40,459 nt of DNA from Amycolatopsis sp. NBRC 101858 (GTDB lineage: Bacteria > Actinomycetota > Actinomycetes > Mycobacteriales > Pseudonocardiaceae). This document shows, piece after piece, positions 23,444-30,358 of the stretch (its first letter is position 1; every line of letters starts with the position of its first letter). The translations under genes were made by a program, and so were the position numbers. Below the pieces are notes generated by a model that was not told the DNA's origin, made no database searches, and was given only the letters and a program-made list of their open reading frames with translations. The stretch covers positions 1 through 40,459 of the forward strand of contig NZ_BSTD01000004.1 of the NCBI RefSeq assembly GCF_030269325.1, in the 5' to 3' direction.

Positions 23444-25005
23444 GCGGGTCCGTTCGGGAAGGACGCGGCGGCTCGCGCGCGGAGCTCGACGCGGCGGATC
23501 TTGCCGGTGGCGTTGACCGGCAGGGCTTCGGTGAACTGCACGTACTTGGGCACCTTGTAGCGGGCGAGGTGCTGTTCGAGGTGGGCGCGGAAGGCGGCTT
23601 CGTCGAGCTGGGTGCCGTCCCGGCGGACGACGAAGGCGGCGCCGACCTCTCCCCAGCGCTCGTCGGCCACGCCCACGACGGCGCACGCGTCGACCTCGTC
23701 GAGCCGGACCGCGACCGCCTCGATCTCGGCGGGGTAGACGTTCTCGCCGCCGGAAATGATCAGGTCCTTGACGCGGTCGACGACGTGGGCCCAGCCGTCG
23801 TCCTCGACGCGGACGACGTCACCGGTGCGGAACCAGTCGCCGTCGACGAAGCTCGCCTTCGACTCTTCCGGCCGGTTCCAGTAACCGCCGAACACGTGCG
23901 GGCCGCGCACCAGCAGCTCGGCGGGCGTCTCACCGAGCGGCTCGGGAACGAGGTCCGGGCCGAGGCCGGCCACGTCGGTGAAGAAGTGCGGCACGCCCGC
24001 GGCGACGGGGTGGTCGAGCGTGCCCTCGTGGGTGGCCATCGAGACGCCCGGCGAGGCTTCGGTCATGCCGTAGCCCTGAAGGAGCTTCACACCGCGGTCG
24101 AGCCACGCGCGGGCGACGCGCTCGGCGACCGGCGAGCCGCCGTAGAGCACGCACGTCAGCGAGCTCAGGTCCGTGCGGTCCCAGGACTCGTGGCGGCACA
24201 GCATCTCCAGCATGGTGGGGACCGCGGAGAAGCTCGTGATCCCGGCTTCGCCGATCCGGCCGAGGATCGCGCCCGGGTCGACCTTCGCCACCGGTTCCAC
24301 GCTGCCGCCCTTGAACAGCGTCGGCAGCGTGATCTGGCCCAGCCCGACGCAGTGGAACAGCGGCGCGATGCACAGCGCCTTGTCGGTGCCCAGGACGTCG
24401 AGGTGGGCGAGCTGGTTGACGGTGTTCCAGGTGAGGTTCCCGTGGGTCAGCACCGCCGCCTTCGGCCGGCCGGTGGTGCCGGAGGTGTAGAGCAGCACGC
24501 ACGGGTCGTCGAGCCGGACCTCGGGGGACGGCGGGTCGGCGGCGGCGGCCAGTTCCGCTTCGTAGTCCAGCCCGCCGGCCGGGCACGACGCCGGGTCCGT
24601 CGCGACGACGTGCCGGAGGGTCTCCGGCAGCGGGCCGGTCAGCAGGGCGTCGGTGTCCGGGCTGTGCACCAGGACCGAAGCGCCGCTGTCGTCGAGCATG
24701 TAGCGGATCTCGGTGGGGGAGAGCCGGTAGTTGAGCGGCACGAAGAGCGCGCCGAGGCGGGCGGTGGCGAAGAGCGTCTCGAAGACGGCGACGTCGTTGA
24801 CACCGAGGTAGGCGACGCGGTCGCCCGGGCGCACGCCGAGCCGGGCGAGCGCGCCGGCCAGCCGTTCGACGCGGTCGGCGAGCTCGGCGTAGGTGCGCGT
24901 GCGGCCGGGCTGGACGAGCGCGGTGCGGCCGGGGGAGATCCGCGCCCGGCGCGCGGGCCAGCTGCCGAGGCCGAAGTCGGCCGGTCCGTGCGGCGATCGG
25001 GGCAC
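23440..25005 (-). CDS. Long/medium-chain acyl-CoA synthetase, ANL superfamily
   Basis: A 521-residue AMP-forming ligase: P-loop VLLYTSGTTGRPKAAVLTHG (about residues 175-194), LLQGYGMTEASPGVSM, WFRTGDVVRVEDDGWAHVVD, DLIISGGENVYPAEIE and the C-terminal LPVNATGKIRRVELR with the catalytic Lys. I prefer GTG 25005 because GGAGG lies 8-9 nt upstream; the GTG at 25014 directly abuts that sequence. It is the first gene of the minus-strand operon 25005-18921. A minus-strand TTGACA at 25082-25077 could be its -35 box. FadD/MenE-like members of this group activate fatty or aromatic acids, and the residues visible do not decide which. Confidence 0.9.
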   Translation of the reverse strand: MPRSPHGPADFGLGSWPARRARISPGRTALVQPGRTRTYAELADRVERLAGALARLGVRPGDRVAYLGVNDVAVFETLFATARLGALFVPLNYRLSPTEIRYMLDDSGASVLVHSPDTDALLTGPLPETLRHVVATDPASCPAGGLDYEAELAAAADPPSPEVRLDDPCVLLYTSGTTGRPKAAVLTHGNLTWNTVNQLAHLDVLGTDKALCIAPLFHCVGLGQITLPTLFKGGSVEPVAKVDPGAILGRIGEAGITSFSAVPTMLEMLCRHESWDRTDLSSLTCVLYGGSPVAERVARAWLDRGVKLLQGYGMTEASPGVSMATHEGTLDHPVAAGVPHFFTDVAGLGPDLVPEPLGETPAELLVRGPHVFGGYWNRPEESKASFVDGDWFRTGDVVRVEDDGWAHVVDRVKDLIISGGENVYPAEIEAVAVRLDEVDACAVVGVADERWGEVGAAFVVRRDGTQLDEAAFRAHLEQHLARYKVPKYVQFTEALPVNATGKIRRVELRARAAASFPNGPA

Positions 25006-25014
25006 GCCGGGCAC

Positions 25015-25309
25015 CTCCCGTGCTCTATATCAGGAACCCTGAGACGTCATCGAGCATGACTGTCACCCGCACGGGCTGTCAAGAGCGCGGGCCGCGAGTG
25101 CCGGATTTTGGTACGGACGCCGGGAAGACGTGCTTTTGGCGGACAGTGGGAGAATGGCATTTCGGCCGTTGGCGGGGTTGCGCCGTTTGGATCAAGCACT
25201 ACGCTGGCAGGGTGCGGTTCAGAGCCAGCCGCCCTCCCCCGACTTGCCGGCGTTCGAGCGGGCAGTGGACACCGCTCGACACGCCATCCGCGACTGAAGG
25301 CGTAGCAGA
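25015..25309. other. Divergent control region between acyl-CoA ligase operon and STAS gene
   Basis: About 295 bp with no supported gene. On the minus strand TTGACA (25082-25077) could serve the operon at 25005, but a matching -10 is poor. TGTCAC occurs at 25061-25066. On the plus strand I see no clear promoter for the STAS gene, only a GAAGG ribosome site before 25310. Confidence 0.4.
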
Positions 25310-25732
25310 ATGTTGGTCGTGCAGCACCCCGCGACGGCGATCCCCATGGCGTCGCCGTCCCCCCTCGCCGAACGAAGCCCGTTCGACATCAAGGTGATCC
25401 GCCCGTACTTCGGGGCGGTGATGGTCCGGATCCGCGGCGCGCTCGACGAAGACAGCGCCGCCGAGCTCGCCTCGGTCCTCAGCACCTGGGCGCACCGGAA
25501 GTTCCCGGTCCTGGTGCTCGACCTGTCCGAGGTCGACTTCCTGGATTCGGCCGGGCTGTCGGTGCTCGCCGGCATCCACGTCCGGACGGTCCGCGAGAGC
25601 ACCACGCTCCGGATCGTCACGGGCGACAACCGGGTCGTGCGCCGGGCGCTGGCCGGGAGCGGCCTCGACCACGCGCTGAACCTGAGTCCGCTGCCGTCGG
25701 GCTGGGAGCGGGCGACGGAGATCCCGAACTAG
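25310..25732 (+). CDS. STAS-domain anti-sigma factor antagonist
   Basis: A 140-residue RsbV/SpoIIAA-like protein. After a ~25-residue N-terminal extension the STAS fold runs FDIKVIRPYFGAVMVRIRGA to the C-terminus, with VLDLSEVDFLDSAGLSVLAG carrying the conserved phospho-acceptor Ser (DSAGL, about residue 84). It should bind an RsbW-type kinase when unphosphorylated and so free a sigma factor. ATG 25310 has GAAGG about 9 nt upstream. It is monocistronic. Candidate kinases in this window are the ATPases at 17824 and 27658. Confidence 0.87.
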   Translation: MLVVQHPATAIPMASPSPLAERSPFDIKVIRPYFGAVMVRIRGALDEDSAAELASVLSTWAHRKFPVLVLDLSEVDFLDSAGLSVLAGIHVRTVRESTTLRIVTGDNRVVRRALAGSGLDHALNLSPLPSGWERATEIPN

Positions 25733-25780
25733 CCTGCCTTCCCACGCGGCTCGCCGGCCGGGGGCAACCGCTTCCGGGGC

Positions 25781-26704
25781 TCAGCTCTCGCGCAGGCTTT
25801 CGATCGTCTCCCGCAGGGCGTCGTCGGTGGGGGTCGGCTCGATGCCGAACGCCGCCGTCGCCGCCGAGGAGTCCAGGACGAACGGCGCGCGCAGCTGGTA
25901 CTGCATCTCCACCATCTCCCGCGCGGCCGGGGTGAAGAGGCCGGCCAGGCGCAGGGCGATGCCCGGCATCGTCGTCACGCGCGCCGCCGGTGCTCCCGCC
26001 AGCTCCGCCGCGCGGGTCGCCAGCCGGCGCAGCGACATCGGCGGGGCCGTCGGCACGTGCCAGGGGCGGCCCCACGCTTCTTTGTCGTCCGCGACCGCGA
26101 CCAGCGTGCGGGCCACGTCGCCGACGTAGGTCCAGCTGTGCGGGGCGTCGAGGTCGGCCGGGGCCGAAGCGCGCTTGCCGGCCAGGACCTTCGGCAGCAC
26201 CAAAGCCGTGAACGCCGACATGGTTCCGGCGCCGAGGTAGTCCGACCCGCGGACCTCGGCCGTGCGGATCCGGCCGGCTTCGTGCGCCGCCAGCTGGCCG
26301 GCCCAGAGCTCGGCCCGCACCGCACCCTTGACCGAGTTGGGCCGCGGCGGCAGCTGCTCGGTCATCGGGCCGTCGACGGCGCCGTACGCGTAGAGGTTGC
26401 CGGTCGTGACGAGCACCGCGCCGCTGCTCTCGGCCGCGTGCAGGAGAGCGGCACCGAGCGGCGGCCAGTCGGTGGGCCAGCGGTGGTACGCGGGTCCCGC
26501 GCAGCTGTACAACGCGGCCGCGCCGGCCGCGTGCCGCGCGAGCGTGGCGGCGTCGGTGGCGTCCGCGGCGACCAGCTGCACGCCCGGCACCGACGGCCCG
26601 CCGCCGCGGCGGGTGATCAGGCGGACCTCTTCGCCGCGGCCGGCGAGCAGGCGCGCGGTGGCCGAGCCGACCGGACCGGCGCCGACGATGACGTGCAGAG
26701 CCAT
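25781..26704 (-). CDS. NAD-dependent epimerase/dehydratase family (extended SDR)
   Basis: A 307-residue extended short-chain dehydrogenase-like protein. The Rossmann motif is VIVGAGPVGSATARLLAGRG (residues ~5-24), with DATDAATLARHAAGAAALYS and VLVTTGNLYAYGAVDGPMTE. It keeps a Tyr in YAYG but not the canonical YxxxK spacing, so catalysis may differ or the protein may act as an atypical SDR or regulator. ATG 26704 has GGGG about 6 nt upstream. It is divergent from a TetR gene, with two AGAACAnTGTTCT palindromes between them, so TetR control is expected. Confidence 0.83.
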   Translation of the reverse strand: MALHVIVGAGPVGSATARLLAGRGEEVRLITRRGGGPSVPGVQLVAADATDAATLARHAAGAAALYSCAGPAYHRWPTDWPPLGAALLHAAESSGAVLVTTGNLYAYGAVDGPMTEQLPPRPNSVKGAVRAELWAGQLAAHEAGRIRTAEVRGSDYLGAGTMSAFTALVLPKVLAGKRASAPADLDAPHSWTYVGDVARTLVAVADDKEAWGRPWHVPTAPPMSLRRLATRAAELAGAPAARVTTMPGIALRLAGLFTPAAREMVEMQYQLRAPFVLDSSAATAAFGIEPTPTDDALRETIESLRES

Positions 26705-26718
26705 GGAAACCCCCAGGA

Positions 26719-26733
26719 GAGAACACTGTTCTC
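26719..26733. promoter_or_regulatory. Putative TetR operator, copy 1
   Basis: GAGAACACTGTTCTC, a perfect 15-bp palindrome around a central C, 14 bp upstream of the epimerase ATG. It recurs at 26773. Confidence 0.75.
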
Positions 26734-26772
26734 GGACAAGAACACCGTACTGCGCCGGACGCCGCCGGGTCA

Positions 26773-26785
26773 AGAACAGTGTTCT
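26773..26785. promoter_or_regulatory. Putative TetR operator, copy 2
   Basis: AGAACAGTGTTCT, the same palindrome with a G centre, 41 bp upstream of the TetR GTG. Further half sites are seen nearby: AGAACAC (26739-26745) and GTGTTCTC (26798-26805). Confidence 0.72.
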
Positions 26786-26826
26786 CGTCGAGTTCGGGTG
26801 TTCTCGCCCTGTGCGACACTGGGGGC

Positions 26827-27501
26827 GTGTCCGCCTCGTCACTGCGCGCCCGGGTCCGCTCGGAGATGCACCAGGAGATCAAGGAAGCCGCCCGCCGCCG
26901 TCTGGCCACGGAGGGCGCGAACCTCTCGCTGCGGGCGGTCGCCCGGGACATGGGCATCGTCGCTTCGGCGCTGTACCGGTACTTCCCGAGCCGCGACGCC
27001 CTGCTGACGGCGTTGATCATCGACGCCTACGACGGCCTGGGGGAGGCGGCGGCCGAGGCGGAAGCGGCGATCCCGCGCGCCGACCTGCGCGGCCGCTGGC
27101 TCGCCGCGTGCCACGCCGTGCGGTCGTGGGCCCTGGTGCACCCGGCCGAGTACGGCCTGCTCTACGGCAACCCCGTCCCCGGCTACGCGGCGCCGCCGGA
27201 AACGGTGGTGCCGGCGTCGAAGGTGATCCTGCTGCTGGCGGCGATCGCCGGCGAGGCCCCGGAGGTCCCGCCCGGGCCGCCGCTGCCCGGCGGAGTCCGC
27301 ACCGACCTGCGCCGCCTGATCGACGACCAGGGCGGCGGCCTGTCCGAGGAACGGCTGGACCGTGCGCTGCTGGCGTGGACGCACCTGTTCGGCCAGGTCA
27401 ACTTCGAGGTCTTCCACCGCCTCGACGACATGGTCCAGGCGCGCGCCGAGTACTTCGGGCACCACATGGCCCTGCTGGCCGACCTCGCCGGCCTGCCCTG
27501 A
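26827..27501 (+). CDS. TetR-family transcriptional regulator (WHG-like C-terminal domain)
   Basis: A 224-residue regulator. The TetR helix-turn-helix is at residues ~12-60 (EIKEAARRRLATEGANLSLR, AVARDMGIVASALYRYFPSR). The C-terminal ligand domain includes RSWALVHPAEYGLLYGNPVP, a pattern shared by TetR proteins with a WHG C-terminal domain. The start is GTG 26827 (VSASSLRARVRSE) with a G-run immediately upstream. It is divergent from the epimerase gene, with operator-like palindromes between, so autoregulation is likely. Confidence 0.88.
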   Translation: MSASSLRARVRSEMHQEIKEAARRRLATEGANLSLRAVARDMGIVASALYRYFPSRDALLTALIIDAYDGLGEAAAEAEAAIPRADLRGRWLAACHAVRSWALVHPAEYGLLYGNPVPGYAAPPETVVPASKVILLLAAIAGEAPEVPPGPPLPGGVRTDLRRLIDDQGGGLSEERLDRALLAWTHLFGQVNFEVFHRLDDMVQARAEYFGHHMALLADLAGLP

Positions 27502-27657
27502 GCGGCGTCCGGCCCGGCGCCGACCAAGGGGCCGTTCCGGCGGCGCCGGGTGGCCTGCCGGTGGCGGCAAGCCGGACCTCACGGCGGCCGTGCGCCGGCC
27601 TGTCCCGAGCCGGCTCAGGCGCGGAAGGGTGCGTCGTGGCCGCCGGTGTGCCGGAGC

Positions 27658-28572
27658 TCAGGTGCGGAAGTACGCGCGGAACGTCGTGCCGTGGTCGCCG
27701 GTGTGCAGGCGGACCAGGTCGGCCAGGTAGTTGACCAGTAGCAGCCCGCGGCCCCGGCGCTGCTCCGGTGTCGCGGGCCGGCGGCCGGCCAGGGGGTCGG
27801 TCAGCTTGCCGCCGTCGTGGACCTCGCAGACGAACTCGCCGCCCTCGCTCCACAGCCGGACCGTGCCGGTGCCGCTGCCGTGTTCCACGGAGTTGGAGAG
27901 CAGCTCCGTGACGACCACCAGGACGTCGGAGACCTGCTCGGCGCTCAGCCCGCCGGCGGCCGCGTGGGTGGTCGCCATCGCCCGGGCGGCCGCGAGGTTC
28001 GTCGTGTCCGGCAGCTCGGCCACGCGATCCGAGGCCGGCGGCAGCGGCCGGTTGTACCGGGCGAGGACGTCGTCGGGGTCGTACGCGCTGCTCGGGCGGC
28101 GGCCGGCGCCGTCGATCACGACGGGGTGGGTGGCCTCGGCGTCGGCGAGCGCGGCCGGGTCGAGGCGCGCGACGTCGTACGGGCACAGGATCGTCACGTC
28201 CCGGCCGGCGAAGGCGCTGTTGATGAGGGCTTCGTGCTGCACGCACGCCGGGTACTCGACGGCCGAGCGCTCCGCCCAGACCGGCTCGCCGATGATCCGC
28301 ACCGGGCCGGGGTGGGCGTCGGCGAACGCGCGCAGCACGCGGGGGATGATCCGCCCGGGGTTGCGCCCGGCGTCGGTCATGTCCAGCAGGCGGACCCGCC
28401 CGGCGTCCGCGCCGAGCTCCCGGCGCAGCAGCTCGAGGTTGCGCCCCGGCACGGCGACGGCGACCGGCTCACCCGCGGCGAGCCCGCTCCACACGAACGG
28501 CACGGTGCCGGTCAGGTACTCGGCGTCGTCGCGGTAGAACAACGCCGGGTGCGCGAAAGGGGACGCGCTCAC
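27658..28572 (-). CDS. MEDS-HATPase anti-sigma-factor-type regulator
   Basis: A 304-residue protein of the RsbA-like class. Residues ~1-165 are a MEDS sensory domain (FAHPALFYRDDAEYLTGTVP, FVWSGLAAGEPVAVAVPGRN). Residues ~190-304 are a GHKL ATPase (VLVVVTELLSNSVEHGSGTG N-box, EVHDGGKL, RGRGLLLVNYLADLV). Such proteins couple a small-molecule or redox signal to sigma-factor release. The start is GTG 28572 with GGGAGG 4-5 nt upstream; the longer frame to 28752 lies inside ltrA. It is on the same strand as ltrA and begins 46 bp after its stop, so it is probably cotranscribed. Confidence 0.87.
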   Translation of the reverse strand: MSASPFAHPALFYRDDAEYLTGTVPFVWSGLAAGEPVAVAVPGRNLELLRRELGADAGRVRLLDMTDAGRNPGRIIPRVLRAFADAHPGPVRIIGEPVWAERSAVEYPACVQHEALINSAFAGRDVTILCPYDVARLDPAALADAEATHPVVIDGAGRRPSSAYDPDDVLARYNRPLPPASDRVAELPDTTNLAAARAMATTHAAAGGLSAEQVSDVLVVVTELLSNSVEHGSGTGTVRLWSEGGEFVCEVHDGGKLTDPLAGRRPATPEQRRGRGLLLVNYLADLVRLHTGDHGTTFRAYFRT

Positions 28573-28618
28573 ATCGCCTCCCTGTGCCGAGGACGTCTCC
28601 CAGTATGCGCGTGCGGCG

Positions 28619-29911
28619 TCACCGGTTCGGGGGAACCCGGCCTTCGGTGGCCCGGCGCAGCCGCTGCTCCTGGATGTCGCGCAGGAACGCCACCGGGTCG
28701 TCGCCCATGCGGTCGAGCGCGCGGTGGCGGATCCCCGCCGACACGACCGCACTGCCCACCGCCCACGCGGCGATCACCACGACCACCACCGGCGCCGGCA
28801 GGACCCGGCCCAGGAAGGCGAGGCACACCGTGGCCGCCAGTGCGGCGCCCCGGGCCAGGCTGGTGTACCAGTGCGGGCGCCCGGGCACCGAGAAGACGCG
28901 GGTGCCGGCCAGGTACATCGCCAAGCCGATGGTCGTGAACCAGACCGCCGCCTGCGGCGGGGACTCGTGCAGCGACAGGTTCACCCCGGCGGCGATGAGC
29001 AGCAGCGCGAAGGCCGGGAAGAGATGGCCGACGGCGTACAGCGAGTACGCGAGCGCGGGGTTGCCGCCGGAGAGGTCGAGCATGCGTTCGTAGATCCGCG
29101 CGGCCGAAGAGAAGTACAGCCACCACAGCGCGCCCGCCATCACCAGGCCGGCGACCAGGGACGCCCAGTACGCGACGTCGTCGGCCGGGCGCTCCAGCGC
29201 CGCGGTGCCGACCGTGATCACCAGCTCGCCGAGGAGCAGGATCATGAACAGCCCGAAGCGCTCGGCGAGGTGCGCGGAGTCGACCGCCAGGTTCGGGTCG
29301 CTCGGCGGCTTCAGCAGCACCCGCCACTGGTCCGCCGGTGAAGGCCGCTGCGGGGACTCGCCGCGGTGCCGGCGGCGGCGGTCGCCGAGCAGCAGGAACC
29401 CCGCCTCCTGCAGCAGCGCGAACACCCACAGCACCCACGTGTACGGGAAGATCGCCGAAACGCCGAACAGGACCGCCGAAACCGCGTAACCCCAGCTGAT
29501 CCGGCTCTGGTCGAGACCCGGGCGTGCGGGCCAGCGGTGCGCCGCCGCCAGGATCAGGCGGACCCCGGCCATGGCCACCGCGAACACCGCCGGGTGCCCC
29601 TCGAAGACGTGGTGCGCCTGGGTGGCGGCGATTCCGCAGGGGATGGTGCCGGCCAGCACGAACAGCCGGTCGGCGGCGCGGCTGTCGTCGCCGCGGCGGT
29701 TGTAGAGCACGGCGAAGCCGATCCACGTCCACCACAGCGTCGCGAACAGGCCGAGCGCGGCGGCGGCGCGCATCCAGTGCGGGTCCGCGACCACGCCGTG
29801 CGCCACCTGGGCCACCGCGAACACGAAGACCAGGTCGAGGTACAGCTCGACCCAGCCGACCCGCTTGCCGTGGGCCGCCGTGCCCTTGCCGCTTTCGTCC
29901 ACATCGGTCAC
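28619..29911 (-). CDS. ltrA: LtrA family membrane protein (low temperature requirement)
   Basis: A 430-residue integral membrane protein with about 11-12 hydrophobic segments. The opening KRVGWVELYLDLVFVFAVAQ and the ATLWWTWIGFAVLYNRRGDD and AERFGLFMILLLGELVITVG motifs are the LtrA signature. The founding member is needed for growth of Listeria at low temperature, and the molecular activity is unknown. The start is GTG 29911. The C-terminus is cytoplasmic and Arg-rich (EQRLRRATEGRVPPNR). It is upstream of the MEDS-ATPase gene on the same strand. Confidence 0.88.
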   Translation of the reverse strand: MTDVDESGKGTAAHGKRVGWVELYLDLVFVFAVAQVAHGVVADPHWMRAAAALGLFATLWWTWIGFAVLYNRRGDDSRAADRLFVLAGTIPCGIAATQAHHVFEGHPAVFAVAMAGVRLILAAAHRWPARPGLDQSRISWGYAVSAVLFGVSAIFPYTWVLWVFALLQEAGFLLLGDRRRRHRGESPQRPSPADQWRVLLKPPSDPNLAVDSAHLAERFGLFMILLLGELVITVGTAALERPADDVAYWASLVAGLVMAGALWWLYFSSAARIYERMLDLSGGNPALAYSLYAVGHLFPAFALLLIAAGVNLSLHESPPQAAVWFTTIGLAMYLAGTRVFSVPGRPHWYTSLARGAALAATVCLAFLGRVLPAPVVVVVIAAWAVGSAVVSAGIRHRALDRMGDDPVAFLRDIQEQRLRRATEGRVPPNR

Positions 29912-30358
29912 GCGACGATTCTGCCGGGTCGCCCCGCCGCGGCGCCCACCCGGGCGGCGGGGGAATTAATAACAAACCATTCGAACAATGGCCGACTTCG
30001 CCACGAAATGGTCTCGGCGACTTCTGTGGGTAATTCTGCCGCCAGTGCGACAGGATCGTTATTTACGTCAGCTCAGCCCCTGGAGCTGCGCGAACATGCT
30101 TGTACGATGTACAAGCAGCGACCGCCGGGACACAAAGCGTGAACTGTCGGAGCGGGCTCGAAGGAATTCATTCCCCGCGTTCCGAAACGCCGGTCCTTAG
30201 GGTTGACAAGGATGGCGGGCGTGATGTCTTCTGCTGGTCGGCTCGATCAACGCCAAGTCTTCCCCGGACCCCGGGAGCCCGGCGATCGGCCCTGGGCCCT
30301 CGTCCTGTCCGAGTTCGACGTCAGCCGTCCGCGCGGCTGGGAATCGAGCGATTCCGCC
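29912..30358. other. AT-richer divergent control region between ltrA and the conservon
   Basis: About 450 bp, clearly richer in A+T than its surroundings near 29960-30110. It holds a perfect inverted repeat at 30098-30116, a smaller dyad CCATT-N5-AATGG near 29977, another GGAAT-TC-ATTCC near 30163, and TTGACA at 30203-30208. The conservon frame stays open back to 30203, so a longer CvnA starting at GTG 30221 (AAGGA 8 nt upstream) cannot be excluded. Confidence 0.5.
30098..30116. promoter_or_regulatory. Perfect inverted repeat upstream of the conservon
   Basis: GCTTGTACGATGTACAAGC: 8-bp arms with a GAT centre. Size and symmetry fit a dimeric repressor site. The cognate regulator is unknown. 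Confidence 0.6.
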
